This document shows, one piece after another, positions 1 to 8,018 of a stretch of 24,407 nucleotides of DNA. The notes beneath the pieces were generated by a model, which saw only the letters and a program-made list of their open reading frames with translations, searched no databases and had not been told where the DNA came from. Within the stretch, counting starts at the first letter, position 1, and every line of letters begins with the position of its first letter. Source of the stretch: a virus; the IMG/VR virus record IMGVR_UViG_3300042924_003509, positions 1 to 24,407 of that record. One strand, written 5' to 3'. The translations under genes and the position numbers were made by a program.

Positions 1-36
1 AACCAGCCGTTTTTCTGTGCGGTCACCTACAGCCAT
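1..36 (-). CDS. Start of a downstream virion gene (truncated by window edge)
   Basis: An ATG at 36-34 on the minus strand opens a frame reading MAVGDRTEKRLV before the window ends. It begins directly after the TAA of the fibre gene (37-39), with no intergenic space, which is the spacing seen throughout this virion operon. Only 12 residues are visible, so no function can be assigned. By position it is the next gene of the tail/fibre block. Confidence 0.5.
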   Translation of the reverse strand, partial: MAVGDRTEKRLV

Positions 37-1713
37 TTATGCTCCTACGTCGGTCGTGATAATTGCCGTGAACTTCGGGTCGTTCATCGGGTCGGTTGAT
101 GCGGTCGTGTTGACCCACTTGCTGATAGCTGCATTGTAAACAAGTGCCTGGCCTGTCTGCGGCCCGCTGATCGTCACGTCGGTTGCGGCGGCGAGCGTTG
201 TGAAACCTTGAGGACCTTGCGCACCTTGAGGGCCCTGCGATCCTTGCGGACCTTGCGCCCCGGTGGCACCTTGCGGACCTTGAGGGCCGACGTCGCCCTG
301 CGCTCCTTGTGGGCCCGTTGCACCTTGTGGCCCTTGTGCACCTTGGACGCCTTGTGGGCCTTGAGCACCCTGGGCTCCTTGCGCACCGATCAAACCCCAC
401 CAGCCTGAGCTGGTTGCAGGGTTGTTGTTGGTGTTGAAGTAGTTCAGGGAGACGTACGACGACCCGTTGTATTCGACGACGTCGGCGTAGGTGTAGGTGG
501 TGCCTGGCGACCAACTACCGACGTAGTTCCATTGCGATCCCTGCGGGCCTTGGGCTCCTTGTGCGCCCTGGGCCCCTTGTGCTCCTTGGAATCCTTGTGG
601 GCCTTGGAAACCTTGGAATCCCTGGGGGCCGATGTCTCCTTGGGGGCCTTGGGGGCCGACCTGCGTGTACATGACCTGTACGGCGGTCACGATGATGCTG
701 GGGATCGCAGGCGCGGGTGAAATCGCAGGCGTGTACTGCAACGACAGGTCGGTGTCGGTTGTCTGCCAGTAGAGCTCGATGTAGTCGTTGGCTTGCAGCG
801 AGAGGACGAAGTTGACAGTGCCGATGGCGTGGCCGTCTACGCCGCCGTGGGATTCGACGACGCTCCATTTGCTGTCGGAATCTGCGAGGTTGCTGCCGTT
901 GAGTTTCAGCCAGATGTTTGCGTCTTCGATCTGGTTGTTTGCGTTGACCCATTGGACTGAGAACGTGATGGAGTAGACGCCCTGATACCCGAACGTGATT
1001 CGGCTGTTGCTGACAATGCTGACACCGTTGGAGTTCGGGTCGGTGTTGTTCAGCGTGATTGCGTAGCCGGTGTTGATCGCGGCTGCTGTCTGGTCTTGCG
1101 TTGACCAGAACGAGCCCCAGTAGCCGAGGGCTCCGCCAGCTCCTTGGCTTCCTTGTGAACCTTGGGCACCTTGCGCCCCTTGAGGGCCTTGGAAGCCTTG
1201 AGGCCCCTGAGTGCCTTGAGGACCCTGGACTCCTTGCGGGCCCTGCGTCCCTTGCGGGCCTTGTGCACCCTGAGGACCGATGTCCCCTTGCGGGCCTTGG
1301 GAACCTGTCGCGCCTTGGACCCCCTGAGGGCCCTGAGCGCCTTGGGCACCTTGGAAACCCTGGGGCCCTTGAGCACCTTGCGAGCCTGTCGCGCCTTGGG
1401 GGCCCTGCGTTCCCTGCGGTCCTTGGAACCCCTGCGGTCCTTGCGCTCCTTGGGGACCGGGGACAGTTGACTGCGCCCCTTGTGCACCTTGGGCTCCCTG
1501 CGAACCTTGTGGGCCTTGCGGGCCTTGGGACCCTGTGGGCCCCGGAGGGCCGAACGAGCCCGTGGACGTAACGAGGATTTCGGGCTGCTCGACGATGACG
1601 ACCCGTTCGTTCATCGCCCCGATTGCGCCTGGGGCGGCAATGATCGACTGGTCGATGATTGTGGCGGTGACGGGGGTTTCCGTGATGATTACGGAAATGG
1701 CTTCACTGGCCAT
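37..1713 (-). CDS. Collagen-repeat tail fibre / receptor-binding protein
   Basis: The 558-aa product alternates Gly-X-Gln collagen-like blocks with globular domains. Residues 1-52 are a hydrophobic, non-repetitive N-terminus, probably for virion attachment. Collagen-like GPQGAQG-type triplets fill about 54-193, 353-393 and 443-503. Residues about 194-352 (YWGSFWSTQ... to VQVMYTQ) are beta-rich and resemble the C1q/TNF-like jelly-roll heads of phage and bacterial collagen-like proteins. Residues 395-441 ([28 protein letters not shown]) match the CBM5/12-like carbohydrate-binding pattern. The C-terminal 505-558 carries the [24 protein letters not shown] motif common at phage fibre ends. The start is the ATG in a TAATG overlap with the preceding stop. 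It probably forms a trimer and binds host surface glycans. The repeat, carbohydrate-type domain and position support the role; the exact receptor is unknown. Confidence 0.88.
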   Translation of the reverse strand: MASEAISVIITETPVTATIIDQSIIAAPGAIGAMNERVVIVEQPEILVTSTGSFGPPGPTGSQGPQGPQGSQGAQGAQGAQSTVPGPQGAQGPQGFQGPQGTQGPQGATGSQGAQGPQGFQGAQGAQGPQGVQGATGSQGPQGDIGPQGAQGPQGTQGPQGVQGPQGTQGPQGFQGPQGAQGAQGSQGSQGAGGALGYWGSFWSTQDQTAAAINTGYAITLNNTDPNSNGVSIVSNSRITFGYQGVYSITFSVQWVNANNQIEDANIWLKLNGSNLADSDSKWSVVESHGGVDGHAIGTVNFVLSLQANDYIELYWQTTDTDLSLQYTPAISPAPAIPSIIVTAVQVMYTQVGPQGPQGDIGPQGFQGFQGPQGFQGAQGAQGAQGAQGPQGSQWNYVGSWSPGTTYTYADVVEYNGSSYVSLNYFNTNNNPATSSGWWGLIGAQGAQGAQGPQGVQGAQGPQGATGPQGAQGDVGPQGPQGATGAQGPQGSQGPQGAQGPQGFTTLAAATDVTISGPQTGQALVYNAAISKWVNTTASTDPMNDPKFTAIITTDVGA

Positions 1714-2063
1714 TACGGCCTCGTGACGTCAGCGATGATTGGCTGGGTGATCCCTGAGATGATCGTCGTTTTGTTGCTGGCTGTGTCGGTCATCTGGACG
1801 TCGTAGTAGTACGACGTGTTGGATGTCAGGGTTGCTGCGTCGGCTGCGGCCAGTGTGGCGGTGAAAATGCCGTTGACGCCGCTGGTGATCGCACAGGTGA
1901 AGGCGACGGAGCCTGCCGCGTCCGGGCTGGTGCGCAGCTGCATGGCGAAACTGTAACCCGTGATATTGATCGGGTTCGTCCCGTCAGTCAGGGTGAACGT
2001 CAGGATCGTGGTGTCGCCACGGACAAGTGACAGTTCGGGACACAGTTTGCCGGGTGTAGGCAT
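1713..2063 (-). CDS. Ig-like/BppU-type virion protein
   Basis: The 116-aa product has the beta-sandwich pattern seen at the N-terminus of BppU-like baseplate proteins and related small virion proteins: [34 protein letters not shown], then alternating short strands ([25 protein letters not shown]). No membrane or catalytic motif is present. It ends in a TAATG overlap with the fibre gene, implying translational coupling, so it is probably an adaptor or attachment protein for the fibre. The Shine-Dalgarno sequence before the 2063 start is weak, and the upstream stop is only 12 bases away. Family likeness is from pattern recognition only. Confidence 0.72.
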   Translation of the reverse strand: MPTPGKLCPELSLVRGDTTILTFTLTDGTNPINITGYSFAMQLRTSPDAAGSVAFTCAITSGVNGIFTATLAAADAATLTSNTSYYYDVQMTDTASNKTTIISGITQPIIADVTRP

Positions 2064-2075
2064 GATCCGAGATTA

Positions 2076-2375
2076 TCAGATCAGGGAAATCGAAACGATG
2101 GGTGTCCCCGTAGCGATGACCTTGACGACTGCACCGTTGCCGCTCCACGGCAAATCAAACGCGTCGTAAGCAGACATGACGACGTAGCAGTCGTCGCCTT
2201 TGTCGGTCGGGGTGGCGGGGGTGCCGCCGGGCTGCGCGACGGCGAAGCTGACCGGCACGGTCGTCGAGTTGCTTTGGACGCGGATGGTTGTACCGACGCC
2301 CGAAAGGGTGATGGTGTCAACCTGGCCGCTGACGAGCGTGATGGTCTTTGTCGTGTTCGCGGTGTAGTTGGCCAT
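2076..2375 (-). CDS. Small beta-rich virion protein, unknown
   Basis: The 99-aa product (MANYTANTTKTITLVSGQVDTITLSGVGTTIRVQS...) is rich in Thr, Ser and Val in alternating strand patterns, has no cysteine cluster and no signal peptide, and looks like a small decoration or tail-associated protein. Its ATG overlaps the preceding TAA in a TAATG junction, so it should be translationally coupled to the 144-aa gene. I do not recognise a named family. Placement between the head genes and the fibre supports a structural role. Confidence 0.7.
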   Translation of the reverse strand: MANYTANTTKTITLVSGQVDTITLSGVGTTIRVQSNSTTVPVSFAVAQPGGTPATPTDKGDDCYVVMSAYDAFDLPWSGNGAVVKVIATGTPIVSISLI

Positions 2376-2809
2376 TACTTGCCTTTCGTGTAGAGCGAGG
2401 TGTGGCGGTGGGTGCCGCCCTCAAGGTGTCCGACGTCCTTGATGATCGCCCAGTGGAGCTTGTCCGCGATTTCGCGGCGCTTGTCTTCCTCGGCGTCAAG
2501 TTGGGCCTGACGGGCATCTCGGTTCTTCTTTTGGATCGCTTCTAGAAGTTGACGGCCTTTCTGCCAGTCGCCTTCGATCAGCTTCAGGATGAGGCTGTGG
2601 TCGCATTTGTCGGATGTAGCCGCGATGTACGGCACGTTCATCCCATCGACCATCCAGACCTCAAACTTGTTCGTGAACGGATTGTGCATGAGGGACGCGC
2701 TCGGGTCTCCTCGCCAGCCGCTTTCGTCACCTTCCCGTATTCGGGTTGCGATGTCGTAGACGTCGGTGGTGATTTCTGCGAACTGCGTGTACTCGGGTGC
2801 GCCCCTCAT
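2375..2809 (-). CDS. Conserved phage protein, unknown (GWRGDP motif)
   Basis: The 144-aa product has an N-terminal half (residues 10-65) with the pattern YDIATRIREGDESGWRGDPSASLMHNPFTNKFEVWMVDG. I recall this from proteins encoded among head genes of many actinophages and environmental phages. The C-terminal half is charged and helical (QKKNRDARQAQLDAEEDKRREIADKL). Start ATG is preceded by GGAGGAGC. It is the first gene after the capsid-unit hairpin at 2833-2863. A minor virion or head-completion role is an inference from position only. Confidence 0.72.
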   Translation of the reverse strand: MRGAPEYTQFAEITTDVYDIATRIREGDESGWRGDPSASLMHNPFTNKFEVWMVDGMNVPYIAATSDKCDHSLILKLIEGDWQKGRQLLEAIQKKNRDARQAQLDAEEDKRREIADKLHWAIIKDVGHLEGGTHRHTSLYTKGK

Positions 2810-2832
2810 GCTCCTCCTTCAGTTGGGGTGAC

Positions 2833-2863
2833 GGCCCGGCGCGTGTGCGTTGCGCGCCGGGCC
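2833..2863 (-). terminator. Strong hairpin after the capsid transcription unit
   Basis: A perfect 11-bp inverted repeat has arms GGCCCGGCGCG (2833-2843) and CGCGCCGGGCC (2853-2863) with a 9-nt loop. It starts a few bases after the stop codon of the small head protein gene and lies before the ribosome-binding site of the next gene. The minus-strand sequence after the stem (GTCACCCC) has no U tract. It may therefore be a partial terminator or an mRNA 3'-end stabiliser that sets capsid expression apart from the genes beyond. Confidence 0.65.
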
Positions 2864-2869
2864 ATCAGA

Positions 2870-3190
2870 TTAGGCTCCGAACGCGATGAACGACACCGTG
2901 GCCGTTGAAAGGTCCGTTGTCGCAGTCACTTCGACCTGCGGAGCGCCGTCTGTGGTTGTGTCAACCCAGAACATCTTGATTTTGGGTGCTGTGGTCGAGG
3001 CGTTCCACGTTGGCATGTAGCCACCGTTGGGCGCGACGAACAGCGTGTCAAGACGCGTGAGGCCAAGGTCAACCAGCGAGATTGCCTCGCCACCGGTCGG
3101 GTACGAACTGTCGAACGTAACCGTACCGATGACGATCTTGCGGTTGCCAGGGACTTCCGGGCCAGTAGCGATGCTGACCGATGCCGCCAT
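2870..3190 (-). CDS. Small head-associated protein next to the capsid gene
   Basis: The 106-aa product (MAASVSIATGPEVPGNRKIVIGTVTFDSSYPTGGEAISLVDLGLTRLDTLFV...) is a compact, beta-rich, cysteine-free protein. Phages often carry such a small decoration or head-stabilisation protein directly after the major capsid gene. It lies 1 nt after the capsid stop codon, in the same promoter-hairpin unit (promoter 4609-4637, hairpin 2833-2863), so it should be made in amounts similar to the capsid. I do not recognise a specific family; decoration protein is an inference from size and position. Confidence 0.75.
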   Translation of the reverse strand: MAASVSIATGPEVPGNRKIVIGTVTFDSSYPTGGEAISLVDLGLTRLDTLFVAPNGGYMPTWNASTTAPKIKMFWVDTTTDGAPQVEVTATTDLSTATVSFIAFGA

Positions 3191-3191
3191 G

Positions 3192-4460
3192 TTAGATGCT
3201 CACCTCGGTGAGGTCCTTGATGACGAAGTGGGTGTTGCGCTGCTTGCAGGCAAGCTCCATGTAGCTGAACAGCGTCGCCTCGTATGCGTCGAGGTCGGGC
3301 TTACGGTTCATCACCGCGCCGTCCATGTCCATGAACTGCCAGCCTTCGCCAACCTGGTGGAGCACCAGCGAGTCGGTGTGGACACCGTACAGGCTGTTGC
3401 TCGGGCAGTCGAAGTCGCAGTAGAGCACCGTCGGACCCTCGTCGCCCTTGCCCGAAACGGACGGAGCGAAGTATTGGATTCCGGCGTAGCCGCCCTTGAG
3501 TTCGGTCTGCTCCATGTTGCGCTTCAGCGACAGGAGGAGGTTCGCCACGCTCATGTGGACACCTTCAGCCGAGACGAGAAGGTTGACCTTCTTGCCCGAG
3601 TTGGTGAGGCCCTTCATAATCGAGCCGGTGATGAGCGTCTCCGAGACGGCGCGGTTGGTGCCGCTGTTGGAGTTGACGTACGCCTTCCAGTTCGGCTGGC
3701 TCGACGGGTTGATCGTGTGCAGCACGGCCGAGTCAGACACGATGGTCTGCATACCCGTGAGTTCGATCTGGCCGTCGCCAGGTGCGCCGCTGTTGTTCGA
3801 TGCGCCGCCTGCGCCCGTACGGAAGACGAAGTGGCTGGACGAGGTCGTGACGGCTGCGCCGCTGATGACCATCGTCTTGGCCGAGTTGTCAACCGAGGTG
3901 ACGGTGCGTGCCGAGGCAACGGTCGTGGGCGATGCCACGGTGCCGATGTCAACGACCATGCCGCCGTCGTTGTACAGCTGGCGGAGAGCCGCCGAGCCGG
4001 TGTTGGAGGCGAGAACGACGGTCGTTGCCGACGACGTGGTGCCGCACTGTGCGATGACGCCGTTTGACTGGCCCCAAAGCTGACGGTTGACGTCCTTCAT
4101 GGCGTCGTTGCGGATGCCCTGCATTTCGGCGTCAAGCGCGTCGATGAAGGCTCCACGGTCGGTGGTGGCCTGACGGATCGTCGGGCCGCTCAGCTGGATA
4201 CGTCCGTAGACGTAGCGAACCGGGACCGGGACGGTGGCGTATGCCTGGTTTGCGGCGGTCGGGAGCGTGCCACCTTCAGCGCGAGCACCAACGCCGGACG
4301 AACGTCCGAGGTGGATAGCGTGGCGGGCGATACGGCCGACAACCGTGTCCTTGCGGGTCTCAACCTGCGAGGTGAGAAACAAGGCGTTGTTGAGCTGGTC
4401 GATGTAATCCTTGTAGTCGTCCTTGAGGATTGCATCCACCGTTGACAGACTTGCTGGCAT
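3192..4460 (-). CDS. Major capsid protein (HK97-fold type)
   Basis: The 422-aa product is the shell subunit. The N-terminal region (LSTVDAILKDDYKDYIDQLNNALFLTSQVETRKDTVVGRIARHAIHLGRSSGVGARAEGG) has the helical arm and glycine-rich pattern of environmental-phage capsid proteins. Residues 80-115 (VPVPVRYVYGRIQLSGPTIRQATTDRGAFIDALDAEMQGIRNDA) fit the long spine-helix region of the HK97 fold. Residues 140-240 are Ser/Thr-rich beta sequence suggesting an inserted domain. Start ATG follows AAAAGGAACCACACA. Order is right for a head operon: portal, scaffold, capsid, small head protein. It has its own strong promoter about 150 bases upstream. Length is normal for this class. Confidence 0.87.
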   Translation of the reverse strand: MPASLSTVDAILKDDYKDYIDQLNNALFLTSQVETRKDTVVGRIARHAIHLGRSSGVGARAEGGTLPTAANQAYATVPVPVRYVYGRIQLSGPTIRQATTDRGAFIDALDAEMQGIRNDAMKDVNRQLWGQSNGVIAQCGTTSSATTVVLASNTGSAALRQLYNDGGMVVDIGTVASPTTVASARTVTSVDNSAKTMVISGAAVTTSSSHFVFRTGAGGASNNSGAPGDGQIELTGMQTIVSDSAVLHTINPSSQPNWKAYVNSNSGTNRAVSETLITGSIMKGLTNSGKKVNLLVSAEGVHMSVANLLLSLKRNMEQTELKGGYAGIQYFAPSVSGKGDEGPTVLYCDFDCPSNSLYGVHTDSLVLHQVGEGWQFMDMDGAVMNRKPDLDAYEATLFSYMELACKQRNTHFVIKDLTEVSI

Positions 4461-4608
4461 TGTGTGGTTCCTTTTGTGAGAGTGGTTGAAAGGGAAAACG
4501 TTTCCGCGATCATTCCTTCGGCTTTGGCGTCCCGCCTCTGCCGCTCTCGGTTCCCCGAGGTAGAACTAGCGAATTGGTGCCGACAGCCTTCCAGCGGCCG
4601 GTGTATTC

Positions 4609-4637
4609 ATTATTCAGTATTCGCCTAGTTCTGTCAA
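4609..4637 (-). promoter_or_regulatory. Near-consensus housekeeping promoter for the capsid gene
   Basis: On the minus strand, TTGACA (4637-4632) is followed after exactly 17 bp by AATAAT (4614-4609): a perfect -35 and a 5/6 match to the TATAAT -10. It sits just beyond the scaffold stop codon (4644), in the only gap of more than 100 bases in the head operon, so initiation near 4602 would give an mRNA with a leader of about 140 nt before the capsid ATG. Local AT content is far above the surroundings. An imperfect inverted pair AGAACTAG (4562-4569) / CTAGTTCT (4625-4632) flanks the start region; its role is unknown. Confidence 0.8.
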
Positions 4638-4643
4638 CGAGTG

Positions 4644-5381
4644 TCAGAGACCGTGCTGGTTGAGGCGCGCCATTGCGCGTTCGCGTGGCGATGAGCCGGG
4701 GGCGACGATGCCTGCGGTGCCGTTGGGTGCGGCGGTCGGCATTGCTGCGCCTGCGGAACGGCGACGCTCAACGATGGCCTGTGCCTGTTGGAGGATCTGG
4801 TTCTCCATGTCGGCGTATGCGGCTTCAAGGCTGAGGTCTTCGCGGTTGGTCGCGGCGAGGATCACGGCGTGGGCGAACGGCGTTTCGGGCTCGAGCCCGA
4901 GGTTGCGGATCGTCTGGTCAATTTCGACCGTGTACTGCTCGATCTGCTGCTGCTCTTGGTATTGAGCGATCTGCTGTTGGACGAGCTGCTGAACGGCTTC
5001 AGGGGTGAGTCCTGCGGCCTGCCCCTGCGCGACGGCGTTGTTGACGACCTGCTGCTGGCCTTGGATGTATTGGCTGAAGTTGTCGCCTGCGAGACTGCGC
5101 GCGTTGTCAACCATCCAACGGATCGCGGATTCCTGGTCGCCCGAGGCCCATGCCTGCGCGAACTGCTGTACGGCCTGTGCGTCGTCGGGGTGCATCCCGT
5201 CAAAGACCTGCTTGATCGGCTTGTACCGTTCGCGTTCACGGATGCGGTCCTGCACTTCTGCGCGGTAACGCTCCTCCCAGTTGACGTCGCCTGCGGGGGC
5301 TTCGGTCGCGGGTGCTTCGGTGCTGATTTCGGCGCTGAAATCAAGGCTTTCTGCTGCCCCGATGTCTCCGATTTCGCTCAT
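4644..5381 (-). CDS. Probable capsid scaffolding protein
   Basis: The 245-aa product is acidic at the N-terminus and rich in Gln, Glu and Ala. It has a long helical/coiled-coil centre (about 105-155, including LTPEAVQQLVQQQIAQYQEQQQIEQYTVEIDQ) and a basic C-terminus (residues 205-245, ERRRSAGAAMP... and PRERAMARLNQHGL). That layout, acidic helical rod plus basic tail, is usual for scaffolds that bind the inside of the coat. It sits between portal and capsid, overlapping the portal stop by 4 bases (ATGA), with an AGGAGG ribosome-binding site. No protease motif is visible. The function is inferred from composition and position. Confidence 0.78.
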   Translation of the reverse strand: MSEIGDIGAAESLDFSAEISTEAPATEAPAGDVNWEERYRAEVQDRIRERERYKPIKQVFDGMHPDDAQAVQQFAQAWASGDQESAIRWMVDNARSLAGDNFSQYIQGQQQVVNNAVAQGQAAGLTPEAVQQLVQQQIAQYQEQQQIEQYTVEIDQTIRNLGLEPETPFAHAVILAATNREDLSLEAAYADMENQILQQAQAIVERRRSAGAAMPTAAPNGTAGIVAPGSSPRERAMARLNQHGL

Positions 5382-7387
5382 CCCATTCCTCCTGTGGGTA
5401 GTTGTGGCTGCGTCGGTGCCTCCGGCGCGGCCTGCTGCTGTCCAGCAACATTGTTAGAGAACCCCGGCTGGGCTCCGACGAGGGCTTCCGCCGCTTGTCC
5501 AGAGAGCCCGCCGCCGAGGGTCATGGCCTGCACCGCGTTGGGTTGCTGGCCTGCGTTCATGGCTGCTTGCGCGTCAAGTGCTGCTTGCGTGTCGCCCATC
5601 ATCATTCTTTGGTGGGCCATGACGTGAAGATCAATAATTTCCTTGACGGCAGGGTCAGCAAGTTCATATGCCGGGGACTTTCGTTCCCGGTTGTGAATGT
5701 TGATATGGACGTCGTGAAGGTCAAAATCTTCTGGGACAACTGGGACGCCCTGCATAAGAAGGCCATTTTCCCATTGAGCCTTAGCAGCGTCAGGGTCAAT
5801 CTGAGTGAGGTAGCCCTTGGGATCGGGGAGGTCGAGCATCCTCGCCAGAGCCAGCGGGTCAATGCCTTGGAAGGCTTGCGGGACGCGGTCTGCAAGAGCT
5901 GTGAGGACAGACTGCGTAGCGAGTTTGCTGCGCGGAGTAGTCGCATCCAGCGGGACCACAACTTTCGGCTTTTCATCAATGTCGTCTGCTCCCCATGAGA
6001 TGTCGAGCGGTTGCCCGTGTTCGTTGATTACGGTCATGCGGCGCTTGGTGCCCATCATGTCCGCGTTCATACGATACAGCATTAGCGTCATCATTGCAAT
6101 ATGAGCCCAGCCTTTGGCCTGGTCACGGGCCATCGGCCCGAGCGGGGTGTCGTCCTTTTCGGCGAGCAGCGACAGCGCCAGACCCGAGTTGCGGTCACCG
6201 GGGGCTTGGCCTCGACTGACGGAGTGGGTGTGGAAGATGTCGTCCAATTCCATCTCAAGCGCGGCAGCTTCGTTACTGATCCAACGCGGGACGTCAGGTG
6301 CGGTCTGCCAGTGCGGTTCGCCCAGCTCGGCGTTGTATTCCAGCGTGTCGCCGGGATCGGTGGTGACAATGTCGGCGTCGTCAATTGACCCCGACGGGAT
6401 CATCAGGCGCGCGTTCGCGGCCTTACGCATGTGCTCCATGATGGTTGAGCGGGCACGGTTGTAGGCGTACTGGATGTCGCGCGCAGGGGTGAGCAGGGTG
6501 TGGCCGACCCAAGTGTTCGGGATCTTTTTCTGGCGGAACAGAACAAGGTTCAGGCTCTTGAACGGGTACGGCCAGACATCCTCTTGGAGGACGACCTTGC
6601 TGTTGACGACGTGAACGATGCAGCCGGGGGTTTCCATCGTCGGGCGCTCGTAGTAGACGTAGACCATCGTCGTCTTGGGCGGCTGGTTGCCAGGGCGACG
6701 CATCAGGATTGACCGTGCGCGCGACGTCATCATCGCTTCGGCGTCGGGCGTCGGCGTCCAATCAAGGTTGTAGCGTTCCTTGACCTGCTGGGGCGGCAGG
6801 CTGGTCGCCTTGATCCACCAGCGTGCATCGGCGGGGTCTTGGGTGCCGGGCTCAAGGGTGAATTCGTTGATGCCGAGCGGGGTGAGGCGTACGCCGCCGT
6901 CGGGGATCGAGATACCGCTCATGGGGTCAACGTAGAAGTCTTCGCCCATGTCGGGGTCCCATTCGACGCAGACTGCGGCCGCGCCGCCGAACAGGGTTTG
7001 GAGCATCGCCATTTCGCGGGTCTGTTCCCAGTCGCGCTGATGCTGTTCGCCGATCAAGAGTTGCTCTTGGAGGCGCTGCTTGCGCATCGAGGCGTCGTCG
7101 GTGCCTTGCGGCTGGACCTCAAAGGTCAGCTCCGAGCGGATCATGCGGGCCAGAAGCGATCCGACGCGGGGACCGTACTTGTCTACGGTGATCCGGCTGT
7201 CCTTCTCGGCTTCGGTGCGGTAGTCAAGGTCTTGGATCAGGTTGCGGGTCGAATCCCACCAAATCCACTGCTGCCCAAGGTAGTAGGAGCCGTTCAGCCA
7301 GTAGTCGCGGCGCTCCTTGACCAGATACGAGTCAGCGTCCAGCCAAAGGTTGAGCACCTTCGCTGGTTCAGGCGGCATCCAAGTCAC
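5378..7387 (-). CDS. Portal protein
   Basis: The 669-aa product is the dodecameric DNA-entry ring at one capsid vertex. The N-terminus (ADSYLVKERRDYWLNGSYYLGQQWIWWDS), the RITVDKYGPRVGSLLARMIRSELTFEVQPQG segment, the GGAAAVCVEWDPDMGEDFYVDP stretch and the region around 275-330 (TWVGHTLLTPARDIQYAYNRARSTIMEHMRKAAN) follow the wing/stem order of large podovirus-like (P22-type) portals. The C-terminal 120 residues are Gln/Ala-rich (QAALDAQAAMNAGQQP), as in portals with a barrel extension. The start is GTG at 7387 behind GGAG; an ATG three codons later is possible. It overlaps both neighbours by 4 bases. Position after the large terminase gene supports the call. Confidence 0.87.
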   Translation of the reverse strand: MTWMPPEPAKVLNLWLDADSYLVKERRDYWLNGSYYLGQQWIWWDSTRNLIQDLDYRTEAEKDSRITVDKYGPRVGSLLARMIRSELTFEVQPQGTDDASMRKQRLQEQLLIGEQHQRDWEQTREMAMLQTLFGGAAAVCVEWDPDMGEDFYVDPMSGISIPDGGVRLTPLGINEFTLEPGTQDPADARWWIKATSLPPQQVKERYNLDWTPTPDAEAMMTSRARSILMRRPGNQPPKTTMVYVYYERPTMETPGCIVHVVNSKVVLQEDVWPYPFKSLNLVLFRQKKIPNTWVGHTLLTPARDIQYAYNRARSTIMEHMRKAANARLMIPSGSIDDADIVTTDPGDTLEYNAELGEPHWQTAPDVPRWISNEAAALEMELDDIFHTHSVSRGQAPGDRNSGLALSLLAEKDDTPLGPMARDQAKGWAHIAMMTLMLYRMNADMMGTKRRMTVINEHGQPLDISWGADDIDEKPKVVVPLDATTPRSKLATQSVLTALADRVPQAFQGIDPLALARMLDLPDPKGYLTQIDPDAAKAQWENGLLMQGVPVVPEDFDLHDVHINIHNRERKSPAYELADPAVKEIIDLHVMAHQRMMMGDTQAALDAQAAMNAGQQPNAVQAMTLGGGLSGQAAEALVGAQPGFSNNVAGQQQAAPEAPTQPQLPTGGMG

Positions 7388-7599
7388 GGACCTACTCCTT
7401 CATTCGGGTTTCGCCATGTATGGTACGTCTTTTCTTCTACGGTTTCAGTAGATGCCTTCTTCTTGCGTTGCGCCTTCTCAATGTTGACGAGGTCGCCTGC
7501 ATGGCGGGCTATAACGCCGTACGTTATACGACGGTTTTCGTACACCAGATAGGCGGCGAGGGCCGTGTTGGCGACGGCGACGAGGGCGAGGTAGATCAC
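7384..7599 (-). CDS. One-TM membrane protein in the packaging operon
   Basis: The 71-aa product starts with a hydrophobic helix (residues 2-20, IYLALVAVANTALAAYLVY) followed by a basic, polar tail with a KAQRKKK cluster. The arrangement suggests a single-pass membrane protein with a cytoplasmic C-terminus. GTG start overlaps the upstream TGA (GTGA) and its own stop overlaps the portal start (GTGA), so it is translationally coupled on both sides. It could be a holin-like or spanin-like lysis factor, since no holin sits beside the lysozyme gene, or a small virion membrane protein. No family recognised. Confidence 0.65.
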   Translation of the reverse strand: MIYLALVAVANTALAAYLVYENRRITYGVIARHAGDLVNIEKAQRKKKASTETVEEKTYHTWRNPNEGVGP

Positions 7600-8015
7600 T
7601 TTTTCGACTTCGGCTTGTCGGGGTCGGGGACGACGGTGAACGGCGTGACGTCAATCTGCGGGTCTACGGTGACCGTCGGGGCTGAGAGTGTGCGCATGGT
7701 TGTCAGCGCCTGCTCCAGTTCGGTGATCCTGTTCATGGCGAGGGTGTTCTTCTGGCTGAGTTGCTGGTTCAGGTTCTCGAGCAGTTCGTAGTTTTGCGCT
7801 GGTTTGACCTCGATGCCGCGCGATTCTTTGACCATCTGGGCAAGGTTGATGCAGCAGTCGGCGCAGATGTAGAGACGCCGGTTCGCTGACGGGTTCGGAT
7901 CTTCGGGGCTGTTCGGCCAGTCCAGATCGACGTTTGTGTCCACGGTCGGCAGGTTGCTGGATCGGCAGAGAGTGCAGGACCCCGGCAGGTAGTGGTAGTG
8001 GTCTACAACGAGCAT
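7596..8015 (-). CDS. Zinc-ribbon / coiled-coil protein, unknown
   Basis: The 139-aa product has a CTLC pair (C14, C17) and a CADC pair (C51, C54), which together form a likely four-Cys zinc ribbon in the first 60 residues. A helical stretch follows (about 77-108, YELLENLNQQLSQKNTLAMNRITELEQAL) with coiled-coil spacing, then a Pro-rich C-terminus ending in KPKSKK. The ATG is preceded by a good GGAGG. It lies between large terminase and portal. It may be a packaging or head-assembly accessory; this is inference only. Confidence 0.68.
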   Translation of the reverse strand: MLVVDHYHYLPGSCTLCRSSNLPTVDTNVDLDWPNSPEDPNPSANRRLYICADCCINLAQMVKESRGIEVKPAQNYELLENLNQQLSQKNTLAMNRITELEQALTTMRTLSAPTVTVDPQIDVTPFTVVPDPDKPKSKK

Positions 8016-8018
8016 GTG

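Noticed and set aside
200-1571. Long plus-strand and alternate-frame open frames rich in Leu/Arg or Lys/Arg across the fibre gene
   Set aside because: They are translations of the other frames of the Gly-Pro-Gln repeat DNA; no ribosome-binding sites, low-complexity composition, and the minus-strand fibre frame explains the region.
3027-4083. Plus-strand open frames of 346 and 195 aa opposite the capsid gene
   Set aside because: Composition is unnatural (Val/Arg/Asp-rich), they lie wholly inside a clear capsid gene with promoter and ribosome-binding site on the other strand, and they have no start signals.
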